This document shows positions 1 through 10,075 of a DNA stretch of 64,000 nt, piece by piece. The stretch spans positions 44,156,796-44,220,795 of the forward strand of contig CP099839.1 of NCBI GenBank assembly GCA_030062745.1, given 5' to 3'. The stretch comes from Capitulum mitella. Taxonomy: Eukaryota > Arthropoda > Thecostraca > Pollicipedomorpha > Pollicipedidae. Within the stretch, counting starts at the first letter, position 1; each line of letters starts with the position of its first letter. Both the position numbers and the translations under genes were made by a program. The notes beneath the pieces are model-generated. The model was given only the letters and a program-made list of their open reading frames with translations, was not told where the DNA came from and searched no databases.

Positions 1-531
1 AAAAGACCAGGCCTCCAGCCACCATCTCGTCGGACAGAGGATGTCAGGAGGGCGACGAAACAGGAGCAGGTTATCGGGACAGGACAACCCAGCTGGCACG
101 ACCCATTTACTACAGAACGAGCTGACAGGTGAGTGAGGACGCCGCAAAAAAAAACTGACAGTCGGGCCCCAGAGCTGGAGCTAAGACACGGCCTTCAGTC
201 CATATGCCAGGCGATCGAGTCGCATCATGCCAATGCGGTGCTAAGACAGGGCTCGACTGTTGGTATGCTGGTTTCAGATACGAGTTGCGGTACAAGGAAT
301 AAGTCAGCTGTTCGTTTTTAGGGACCATTACGTGAACTGTGAACACCTCAACGAAGATTTGCCAGAAATCCTCCCACGAGATGAGCAAGCAGCACACTCG
401 CATCCTTGGCTCAGGCAGAGACTCGGACTTCGTAAACTGTACGGAGCTAACGAAAGCGGCGACTTCTGGGCTCACACCTCTTCACCGTGCCGGACCTGAG
501 GCCCGACCCGTCACTGCACGCGACGACTGAC

Positions 532-686
532 CTGCCAGCAGAGCTCGGCACACTGGGCCAGTCCGGTGGCGCCCAACGGGTGGCCCTTGGAGATGAGTCC
601 GCCGCTCGGGTTCACCACGTACTTGCCGCCGTATGTGTTGTCATCGGCGTCGATCATCCGAGCCGCGCCGCCCTCCGGACACAGGC
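532..686 (-). CDS. SCP2: SCP2 exon 7 (last one in window)
   Basis: Encodes [20 protein letters not shown] and [17 protein letters not shown], ending AELCWQ before donor GTCAGT. The acceptor CGCCAG at 687-689 (plus-strand ctg) is the first of three tandem copies of this splice site. Phase 1 in, phase 0 out. Confidence 0.93.
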
Positions 687-3600
687 CTGGCGGTCAAACG
701 TAGGCGTCTGTTGTCCGCTGCCGCCAACAGAGGCATACAACGACCCGCGCCGCCCTCCGGACACAGGCCTGGCGGTCAAACGTAGGCGTCTGTTGTCCAC
801 TGCCGCCAACAGAGACATGCAGCCTGGCAAGACCCACGTCGCCCTCCAGAGACAGGCCTGACGGTCAAACGCAGATGTCTGCTGTCCACTGTCACCAACA
901 AGCAAACAGCCTGATACGAGGCGACAGAGGGAAGTTCAGTAATTCAAGGTACATAACGTGGCAACGGCGGCACCAAGAACGAATGAAAGCTCTTGGCCTC
1001 CCCCACAATATCGTAGGCCATCAACCCTGACACGATGATACACCGCGAGAAAGAAGGCTGCAACACATTCTGGGCCACGCCACTGAGAAGCTGCCGCACA
1101 CGCCTGTCACACGTGACGCGGAACCGGTCGGTCTGCGCGTTGGTTACCGGGACCGCGCTGCCCGCGCAGCCGTCCGGCCGTCAGTACGGACTCCGCTGAA
1201 ACGAGCGCCGGTCCCCGCCACCTACCGAGCGCCTCATACGAGATGAGCTCGTTCGCAGAGAAGCAGTCGTGCAGCTCCACCACCTGCACGTCGGCCGGCG
1301 TCAGCTTCGTCTCCGAAAACAGCCGCTGCGCCGCCAGCTTCGTCATGTCGTAGCCGACCTGCCGGCGGCCAACACCGGCCGGTTACGGGCCGCGCCGGCG
1401 CCCCACAGACGAGCAGAGTACCCGTCACGCCACTCACCACATGGTTTGGAGAAGCATCTCTCTTCCCACATTGTGGCGATTCTTGTTAAATATCATCACA
1501 CATGACAGATAGTGACAGAACAAGTCAATAAAATGAACAAATACATGCAAGATTACGTAGCCTATTTCATACACACACTCATAACCCAAGACCTGCCAAA
1601 AGCGTGGCGGGCATCTAACCATTTTAATACAGCTCTTCTCTTTGAGCGAGCTGGGCGGGTCGGTGGTCATCTGCATGCCCAGAATGCGGACGGCGTGAGC
1701 GCGCGCGGCGGGTGTGGCACACCGTTCCAGATAATGGCGCGACACGACCACGGCGGCAGCAGCGCCGTCCGAGGTCGGACAGCACTGCAGCTTGGTCAGA
1801 GGACCGAACACGGTCGGCGACGCCAGGATCTGCTCCAGACTGTACTGGTCCCGGAACTGGGAGTACCTGGCGGGAACCAGACCCACTCAGGTCACGCGGA
1901 GCGCAAGTCTCGCAGCTCTCACTGAGCACAGATCAGGAGGAGACAGATTTCACAGTCCTCACAAAGCGCAGATTACAGAGACGTCGGGATGTCCAAACAG
2001 ACATACAAGCTAGACGTTAGCTGGGATGTAATCTGTAAATACTTGAGTGCAAATAATTATGATACTCTCACTAGCGGAAGATTAAGCACCAAAGTTGGCC
2101 TAGAGTAACGTAGCACTAGCCCACACATGCTAGGCATCACACCAGTGCAAGTGTGTTGGTACAGTAACAACAGCAGAGGCGCAAGACTGGAGTACGGCCA
2201 ATTACCAGACTGGCGGTATGCCTGCGACAACGCTAGACGAGAACAGGGCCACGTGCGCCCCCCCCCCCCCCCGTCCAGAGCGAAGGCGGCAACGTCCTGG
2301 CGGTCCTCCTCACCCCCCGTCCGGGGCGGGGTGGCCATGCGCCGGCAGTGTCTCCGCCATGTCCGGCGCGGACAGAGCCACTCACGGGTTGTTGACCGAG
2401 TGCTTGTGGTTTTTCCAGGCGATTTTGGCCAGGTGTTCGGCGGTGGTGCCATGTTTCTCCATGTGCTCGATGCCAGCGTTGCCGAACATCTGAGCCGTGA
2501 TCGGCGCCGCCGCCAGCTCACGCACCTCGCTCATCATCTCCACGTGCTGGTCCATAGGGTTGGTGCGGTCCGAGAACTGGAACAGGCCAGCAGCAGACCA
2601 GACAGTCGTTAGACGACGGGTCAGATGTAGGGGCCAGCGCAGCTGGACTTCGACGGACTTATCAACCTCGTGTGCCCCGGTCAGGTCCGGCTCAAGGAAC
2701 TAAAAGGGACACGTAGACCTGATGCAACGGCGCAACAGACGACCAGCCCCTGGTCGACCAGAGGAAGATGCCAGGTCACGGGTCCGAAAACAGCCGGAGC
2801 CGGCACGCACCGCACTTGACGTTCACCAGGCCTCACCATGTCAACACAATACACACATGACGGCTAACGCGACGTGGCAACGTGTCGACATCCGACCCCA
2901 AACGGCGAAACAAAACACCACTCGCGGCGCAGTCCACCGCGCACTCACGGTGGACGAGAGTGAACCGCGCTGCATCTTCTCGAACCCGAGCGCCAGCGCA
3001 CAGTGCAGCTGACCGCCCCGGACCAGCTGGTACGCCAGGAAGAGCGCGCTCGAGCCGGTCGAACAGTTGTTGTTGACGTTGATGATGGGGATGCCGGTCA
3101 TGCCAATCGGGTAGAGCGCCCGCTGGCCGCAGGTGGAATCCCCTGGGCACAGCAGTTACCGATTTGGCTCGACGAAGCAGTATGAATAAACCGCTGGAGA
3201 CGACGAGAGACTGGCAAGTAGTCGATCCGGAAATGGATCAGTGCTCTACCCCAGACAATGAGGAAAATTAACAAAACAGCAAAAAACGCCCATTCCCTTC
3301 ACAAAAAAGAAACATGAAATGTGACAACTAACCGGCACCGAACAATACGACGGCGCGCGACCAGCCTCACCGTAGACGTAGCCCACGCACGCCTGCTGTA
3401 TCGCCGCGTATTCAGTGTCCGCGTCCGCCAGCGCCTTGGTGACGGCCTCCGACGCCATGTCCGGGTAGTCAAAATCATTTCGTCGGCCAGGCTTCTCAAA
3501 CTGCAACAGCAAATCGACAATGGCGACCCTCGTTTCGCAAGTTGCACTCACAGCTGGGTACCGACTACGCCCACGCCCAAAACGTTATAAATAATATCCT

Positions 3601-3962
3601 GGCTTCTCGCACTGGCCACGGAAAACTAAGTCGCGTTCAAAAATTGCTGAACGGGTGAAAACGCACCAAGAAAATGGCAACAGAAAAAGGGAAAAAGGAA
3701 TCAGAAAAATGTTGCACTAATAATTCTGTCAACTATAAAACGAACACAAAACTCATAACGTAACTGGCCCCGCCTGCATCAAACATGCTTGATCAAGTTC
3801 ATGGACGCTTCGGTACTCACCAACTCGTATTTGCAAACCATGCACGTCTTTAATTTGAAGGAATGTATTAAGCGAACAGTTTCACACCATGACGATTCTA
3901 CTTACCTTGGTCATTCCAACACCCAGCACAAAAACATCATTACTGGCTTTCTCAGACGACAT
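532..3962 (-). CDS. SCP2: Sterol carrier protein x, thiolase part (3' end beyond window)
   Basis: SCPx is a peroxisomal 3-ketoacyl-CoA thiolase fused in most animals to a sterol-carrier (SCP2) domain; it cleaves branched-chain and bile-acid-type 3-oxoacyl-CoAs. Seven exons on the minus strand (3906-3962, 3371-3500, 2949-3142, 2386-2576, 1620-1866, 1226-1358, 532-686) join in frame through canonical GT-AG introns to give 369 residues. Landmarks read in the translation are GVGMTKFEKPGR near residue 15, the nucleophile motif [12 protein letters not shown] (Cys about 89), [23 protein letters not shown] (about 301-310) and the thiolase signature [17 protein letters not shown] (about 343-359). The start ATG lies 19 codons before the first junction and fits the family. 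The last thiolase segment and the SCP2 domain were not found in 1-531 and must lie outside. Three copies of the exon 7 acceptor sit in tandem. Confidence 0.95.
664..900. repeat. Tandem repeat spanning the SCP2 exon 7 acceptor (three copies)
   Basis: Three copies of an 82-89 bp unit start near 664, 746 and 835. Copies 1 and 2 are nearly identical and copy 3 is diverged. Each unit holds, on the minus strand, the acceptor TTTGACCGCCAG or a variant followed by GCCTGTGTCCGGAGGG, the first bases of exon 7. Confidence 0.9.
1226..1358 (-). CDS. SCP2: SCP2 exon 6
   Basis: Encodes [18 protein letters not shown] and the second thiolase active-site block [19 protein letters not shown]. Acceptor GGCAG, donor GTAGGT. 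It ends with one base of a split Gly codon. Confidence 0.94.
1620..1866 (-). CDS. SCP2: SCP2 exon 5
   Basis: Encodes [33 protein letters not shown] and the segment ending KEKSCIKM. Acceptor CGCCAG and donor GTTAGA, a weaker but GT-type donor. Phase 2 in, phase 0 out. Confidence 0.92.
2259..2275 (+). repeat. Poly-C tract
   Basis: A C homopolymer inside the intron between SCP2 exons 4 and 5, next to a GC-rich stretch. No other feature is seen in this intron. Confidence 0.8.
2386..2576 (-). CDS. SCP2: SCP2 exon 4
   Basis: Encodes [15 protein letters not shown] through [13 protein letters not shown] with a split Pro codon. Acceptor TTCCAG, donor GTGAGT. It contains the conserved [16 protein letters not shown] stretch. 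Confidence 0.93.
2949..3142 (-). CDS. SCP2: SCP2 exon 3
   Basis: Carries the catalytic cysteine in [14 protein letters not shown] and the downstream [13 protein letters not shown] segment. Acceptor GCCCAG and donor GTGAGT are canonical. Phase 1 in, phase 0 out. Confidence 0.95.
3371..3500 (-). CDS. SCP2: SCP2 exon 2
   Basis: Follows acceptor TTGCAG and ends before donor GTGAGG. It encodes [20 protein letters not shown] through ACVGYVY, plus one base of a split Gly codon. This is the start of the thiolase N-terminal domain. Confidence 0.93.
3906..3962 (-). CDS. SCP2: SCP2 exon 1
   Basis: Encodes the 19-residue N-terminus ending in [11 protein letters not shown] is at 3962-3960 and the donor GTAAG follows at 3905. 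The exon ends in phase 0. It is more AT-rich than the later exons. Confidence 0.9.
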
Positions 3963-4069
3963 GATGCTCGCTAGACGACGGCCGTTTTTAACAGGGCGAC
4001 AGCTCCCTGCGAACAGATCAGATTCTGCTGCAGAGTCTTATCGGGCCCACAACGGCCCGGCAGTCCGTC

Positions 4070-4260
4070 CGCCGTCGACAATGTCGGGAGTGACTGTTCG
4101 CCGTTAGTTAGACTAAGTAGGTCACAGTGTGAAGCATGACTGTGCGCCGTCGACAGTGTCGGGAAGGTCTGCCCACCGTCGACACGGTGTCGGGAACGAC
4201 TGTCCGCGGTTAACACGGTGTCGGAAATGACTGTCCGCCGTCGACGCTGTCGGGAATGAG
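4070..4260. repeat. Degenerate 33-40 bp tandem repeat upstream of SCP2
   Basis: Repeats of the form GTCGACAGTGTCGGGAATGA (variants include GTCGACACGGTGTCGGGAA) occur about five times just upstream of the SCP2 start codon. They would lie in the promoter or 5' leader. Copies differ at many positions. Confidence 0.6.
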
Positions 4261-4888
4261 GGGCGGCCGGAGCGCAGCAGCCGACACCGTTATCGGCGGA
4301 TAAAGGTCGCGACTCTGGTTTGACCTTGGATCTCGCCTAACGCAGGCCGGGAGACAGCTTAGATCCGCCCCTGCCGTACGAACCTGGCGTCTAAAATCAG
4401 GGTCAACTGGCACCCGACGACTCTTCCTGTCCTCACGAGGTCAAAGCCACCTACGTTCATGCATCGTAAACTAGATCCATTACTGATTGGGTGCATGTTC
4501 GAAAGTACGAATTAATGCCCACCAGATATCTTCAAAAACCACGAAAAACAGCTGTCACAACCAGCCCCTCCTAAAAATCGCTCCTGTGTCTAACAACCCG
4601 CACACTGGACTGAGAGTTGTTTGTAGGACCAAAAGTTACTTAGCCATAAACGGAACGCATGTTCCATGCCCTCGCTAAGTTCTAACGACATTCTAGCGAC
4701 CACCACATGTTCTTTTCGAAGCTTTTGAAATATTGGTCAAATCTGCTTTGATTATGAAAACAGACAGCCTTCCTTATACCAGGAGAAACTTGGGTTTACA
4801 TGCAAAAGATGAGTAAGGACTTGACGTTTCAGACATAAGCCATCTTTCGGACCCTGCAAAGATCCTTTCTGACTTCATTTAACTTACT

Positions 4889-6107
4889 TTAACCTTGTTC
4901 CCGGAGGGCCAGACGGTATGGTCGATTCCCGGTGGGGGGGGGGCCGATTCGGTCCCCCCCCCGAGATCTCGAGAACTACTTGTCCGATTTCGTCGCAACA
5001 AACGGCAATCGATTTGCCAAGACGTGAACTACATTTTTATAGAAATAATTTTTCAAAATTTTGAAATGTGTGGATATAGGGGTGCAAAAATGTCAAAATC
5101 AGAGGTATTTTTGGACTTCTTATAACTCCGTTGTTTATCGACCGATTTCCATGAAACTGGCATGAATCGAGAGAATATGGATAGGACTTTTACCATGGGT
5201 ACACAAATCTGAAATTTTGGGAAAATCCATGGGCGTTCACAGGGTTTCAAAAATAGGAGGATTAGTTTTCTAACAACTGAATGAACAAAAGAGGCAAAAA
5301 CACTTTTTTGGCTTCTGCTAATCGTGTTATGCTAAAGAAGTACAAATCGCATTGAAATGTTTGTATAATGTTAGCATAGGCGGTGCCAGGGACATGAAAA
5401 AGGGGAAACTGTCAAGGTAACACGTTCTTTAGATCAACTTGTGACCTTTGACCTTAATGACCTCCAGTGACCCTGGAGTCACTTGGAATGATCTCGTATG
5501 CATTTAATATTATCTGCAAACGTTTTCAATCATTTGAATTCAGTCTATTTCAAAAATTTCGTTTTACGGCTATTGCGATATAAGGTACGCGCACAGACAT
5601 TTGAGGTCATAGCTCCGTGACCCGACCTGATATCAAGCTGAAACTTGGTACATAAGTAGAGGGCACCGTTCTATGTCGTATGCATTCCCGGTTTGGCATT
5701 TGAAAAAAACGGCGCCAAAATTATTGCGAAAAAAACAAATTTTGACTTTTGACCTTGACCTGACCTTGTAAAGTGACCTCAGATGAACAAAATTACATCT
5801 ACACATTGGCCAACTATTTAGCTATACATCCGTATAAAGTTCCAAGTTCTATCTACAAAAACTCCGTTTTGGGCAGACATTTTCCTTTTACCCTCAACAT
5901 GGCCAAAAATCGCCTGAGGTGCCTCACAAAAACGTTGCCTGGCTCCGCCCCTGAGCAAAATAGAATTCTGAAATTTTGTCATGGCGCGAAGAAAGAAAAG
6001 CTAGGAAAAGTGAAGAAGTTTCGTGAAGCTGCGTTAAAAAGCCTGGAATTGGCAAGCAAAAAAACCGAGGGGGGCCGATTCAGTCCCCCTGCCGCGAATA
6101 GGGTTAA
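4889..6107. mobile_element. TTAA-bounded miniature transposon, family A copy 1
   Basis: Bounded by TTAACC...GGTTAA, with terminal inverted repeats close to TTAACCCTATTCCCGG. The same sequence appears in inverted orientation at 44801-45889. TTAA at both ends with CCC/GGG termini is the signature of piggyBac-type non-autonomous elements (established for that superfamily). No transposase ORF is present; the 138-aa ORF at 5773-6189 runs past the element end and shows no known domain. Inside are many TGACCT/AGGTCA motifs and a G-run/C-run hairpin near each end. It lies between the divergent SCP2 and AKAP10 genes. Confidence 0.85.
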
Positions 6108-7283
6108 TAGACTGAATTCCATACCATTTGGATGGGCAGGACTGTTTAGTATTTTCAGCAACATTCAGCCACATGTTCCATGCCACTGAAACAGACTGCT
6201 CTGAACTCTCACCAAACGACCTGTCGCACATGGTTTACTCCAACTTCCACTCCTTGTTCACTGTCGACCTTTAGTCTGTTCAACAATATTCAACATGCCA
6301 AGCATACGTGACCTCAGTAACTACGTCCGATCATCATAAGGATACGGACTTTCGAACAGCCTCGTCCGCGACCACTGCACCACAAAAGGTCGTTGCACTG
6401 CCACTCATGGTTGCTGCGTGGCGAATGGTCTATGAGTCCGGCATGGTGAATGATCTGGTCTGAACGTCAATTTCCTCCCTTACGAAACAACACGTAAAAG
6501 TGAGAAACCGCCTGTCATAGCAGCCTTCCTCCGTCCCGGCCCCTTTTCGTCTGTTCTTTTCGTGATCCAGCTGAAAAACGAGTTCCAGCAGCAGACAAGA
6601 AACCTGATCGAATCCGCAGTCAATGACAGGTTGTACTGCATCCACTACTCTTGGCGTGTGTAATGCGTACTATGCACACGAGATGAAAAATATGTTGGTT
6701 GATGGTGCTTCTGATGGTTGAGGCCATTATTCTAGATGCAGTCAAAATGGCATAAAATGTGCATCATAGTGCGGCTTAACCTACCTTCTATCATTAGTCT
6801 TTGCATAATGCATCTGACGTACACACAAGACAGACTCAAGACCCAAGGTTCCGGCTTGTAGCTTTGTATGGCATAAACAATGCAGTATAATCTGGTATTT
6901 TTGGCTGGGAACATCCTCTTTTTTAACATTTTTTTTCTACCCACCAGAAATCAGGTGGCCAATAGTGTTCCCGCCCCAATCCATCACGACGCAAATCGCC
7001 TTACCTGAACTCCCAGGGAAATCAAGTTATTAACCAAAGAGATGAATACAAATTGTGGCAGTCCCTGCAATGAAAGGAAAACAAAATAAATAAATAGATA
7101 AAATGGAAAACCAACTACTAAATATTGCCCATATCAGTATGTGTTAATAAACAAAAGAGAATGTAGTCTCAGCCAAGAAGCTTCCGACTGTCCGCTAAAC
7201 CATTGCCATAAAATGTAGTCCAGTTAGTGTAAACAAAAGATCAGCTGCTTTCTTCTTGAGGTGGGTGGAAACACTCGGAGGCC
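6108..7283. other. Intergenic, nothing recognised
   Basis: AT-rich sequence between the family A element and a small hairpin. No ORF with a recognisable domain, no RNA gene and no clear repeat were seen. Confidence 0.5.
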
Positions 7284-7398
7284 CTTTTTATCACGGGCCG
7301 ACCACCGGGGCAGCCCACCAGGACTATGCAAGGCTTGCTGTCTGGTGGGCCACCCCAGCATTGGTCAGTTGATAGCGGTGGCCCAAATGATAAAAAAG
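7284..7398. repeat. Imperfect inverted repeat (hairpin)
   Basis: The outer arms CTTTTTATCA and TGATAAAAAAG pair. An inner stem GGGCAGCCCACCAG pairs with CTGGTGGGCCACCCC. It could be a tiny foldback element; no target duplication was resolved. Confidence 0.55.
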
Positions 7399-7450
7399 CA
7401 CACGGCACTCATTCAAATGACTCATACATGAAAAAAACAACTCACAGACT

Positions 7451-7452
<2 letters not shown>

Positions 7453-7506
<54 letters not shown>

Positions 7507-7620
7507 AACCCACACCCACACATGACACGCATACGCACGCACACACACCTATACGCAGATGCAAACACCCACGCACACAGGCACCCACCCACCCGCACAC
7601 ACATACAAACATACACACCC
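7453..7620 (+). repeat. CT then CA microsatellite
   Basis: A (CT)n run to about 7493 passes directly into a degenerate (CA)n run with CAC-rich interruptions. The serine/leucine and threonine/histidine ORFs over it are products of the repeat. Confidence 0.95.
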
Positions 7621-10047
7621 GCAGACAGGGAGAATATACCCTCGAAACATTTGGGACAAGCAGACGACCACACAATGACCCCTACTATACAGATACTTAA
7701 AGGAACATGCATCATACATCATCTTGGATTATGCATAACAGCCCAGAATATTCACAAAATATGCACGCAAAAATGCATGCATGTCATTATCAAGCACATA
7801 GTCAGCACATAGTCATTATCAACCAAGGAAAGCATAGACATATTACATTAAAATAAAAATAGGAGTGAACTGGAAAAAAATAAACGAAATCCACAGCCTG
7901 CCACAGAATTGCAAGGCAGACCAAAGCCCCATCCCTAATTCTGCTGGGGACTGCCACTGGGCCAGCACAACAGCTGGCTAGGTTGTGCAGTTGGGGATGT
8001 CCGCTGGGCCGGCACAATCATCTTTTAAGCACCAGCTGGCTACGTCGCTGACCTCCATAAATCTTGTCTGAGATGTATGGAAACAAAGAGAAAGAGCACA
8101 AAAATGACACTGAGTCCAAGAAGTAACATAAAGCATGAGTCAACAAGACACTTCTGGATGACATTTTGCATGCAAATTTGTAGGAGAGGAGCATCATTAA
8201 GAGTAGCATATTTAGGTGCTAAAATGTTATTGCACAATTTTGGACCCTGATAAGCCAAAGACAAACAATGATACTTTTGGTTTGGAAAAGGTTGCTCAAA
8301 AGGTTGTGTAAGTCTAGTATTATTTTTGTTGCTATGTTTTATCTTTTACAACAAACTGAACAGCAAGGGTAACTGGTGAATCAAAAATTTGTGCATTAAC
8401 ATAAAAGCAAGCAATTTTGCAAGGTCTGCAGGCTTCAGGATTTTGTGAAGTTTAAACACTGGCTCTGAGCTATGAGGGGTAAGACCAACTCAACCATACA
8501 GATGACTCTTTTTTAGATTCTTCCAGAAATCTGATAATCTTCTTGTAGGGACTTGCAACTAAGGCAGTTACAAGATCATCTCCAGGAATAATCATGCAGC
8601 AGATACCACTGGTGGTTCAAAACAATGGAGATGTGGAGATGCATTCTTGACATGTGAGGGAGTTTAATGTAATGCATACTGTGGCAGTCCCAGAAAAGTA
8701 ATGACAGATAATGCTGTAAGCTGGAGTGATGGGAGTGGGAAATTCACTGAAGTTCACAGAAGTTAATTGTGCATGCTTGTAATATTGCAAGTTCTGTGAT
8801 ACTCTATGGCAACCAATGCTTACAAATGACCAAGCTGGTACCCAGCACTTCATAAATTCTAACACATCACATATACCATGTTAGACTTTGACATATCCAG
8901 GGACAAGCTCTTCCAACTCTCATTTCCACCATATTTTTGGGCCCATCCCAAATGATGCGCCTTATACAAAATGTTGCATGGGTAATGCCTGCACGTGCTG
9001 GGTAACATGATCCCTAAAGGGTTTCTAAATTCATCTCTGAAGAAGTCAGAGATGCATAGTTCAAAACGTTAGAGCAACTGGGTTTTTCTGACTCAAATGT
9101 GCTCAGACAGATTAAACTTAATTTTTCAACAATCCTGACACTCAACCTAGACAAATTTTATCACTCTGGTATGAGGACATCTAACGTTTCCATTTCAACC
9201 TTCATACTTCAGGATGGCCAAATCAACATGCCTGAATTGAGCTCAAATCAATGTCATGAAAATATCAAAATTCCTCAATGTGCAACTGGTGCACCCTCAA
9301 ACTCATCTCATGTCTTGTGTAATGACATTAGTGCCACGGACAGGCAAGCTGCCTTGTTTGTGCAAATCACACTTTTTTAAGGTATTTTTCAGGGAAAAAC
9401 ACACTTAAGCCCTCCCCAACACGAAAGCATTCCCACCATTTCAATCGCCTGGGACGTTTGAAAAACTGCTGACCAGCGGTGGTCTACGATACAAGTATCG
9501 GTCACCACACGATGGAATTACCACTGCTTTGTGTCTGCGTAACACTCGAGCACTTATATACACACTAAAATGCCTGCAATAAACACACCGCCCACCGTAA
9601 CCTTGAAACAATGGGGAAAAACCCACTTATTCTCCATATTCCCTCGCCGTAGTTTTTATTATGGTTAAATAGCATATGAATTGTAATACAGTCACCATTA
9701 ATGCCTTCCAAGCTTTTTGTGTTCTTGTACCAAAAATATCGTCATTTTTACGTCATAACAATGTTTAAGATTGAAGAAACCTAAAAGTTTTCCTAACTGT
9801 ATTAAGTGAATTTAAACTTCTGCGAGATGGCTCTTGTTCTGCGCCTACGTAGAATTCACTACACTTAAGAATGTAGGGCAGTGAAGCGGATGGCCCACAG
9901 ATAGGAGTTGCAGGCTACAGTGTCAGTTTGCGCGGGTAACGCTTCTTACAACTGAAGTAAAATATCGGCAAGTGAGATGTAAATGTGTAAAACGTGTGCT
10001 CATGCATTGTTCCACGTCCAAGTTCAGCACTGCTCTTGCGCGTTGTC
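7621..10047. other. Intergenic upstream of AKAP10
   Basis: AT-rich DNA with short ORFs only. No coding domain, RNA gene or long repeat was recognised. It presumably includes the AKAP10 promoter and 5' leader, but no TATA or initiator could be assigned with confidence. Confidence 0.5.
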
Positions 10048-10075
10048 ATGTCTTTCTTCAAGAGAAAGTTCAAAA
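10048..10075 (+). CDS. AKAP10: AKAP10 exon 1
   Basis: Encodes MSFFKRKFK plus one base, followed by donor GTAAGT. The match to the vertebrate AKAP10 start supports it, but the frame into exon 2 is unsettled. Confidence 0.7.

Noticed and set aside
1-531. SCP2 exon 8 and the SCP2 lipid-transfer domain
   Set aside because: I searched the minus strand for the conserved LQHNLGIGGA-type segment and found nothing, so it is presumed outside the window.
5773-6189. 138-aa ORF at the end of the family A element, considered as a transposase remnant
   Set aside because: No transposase motif. The ORF continues beyond the TTAA boundary, and the other copy does not keep it open.
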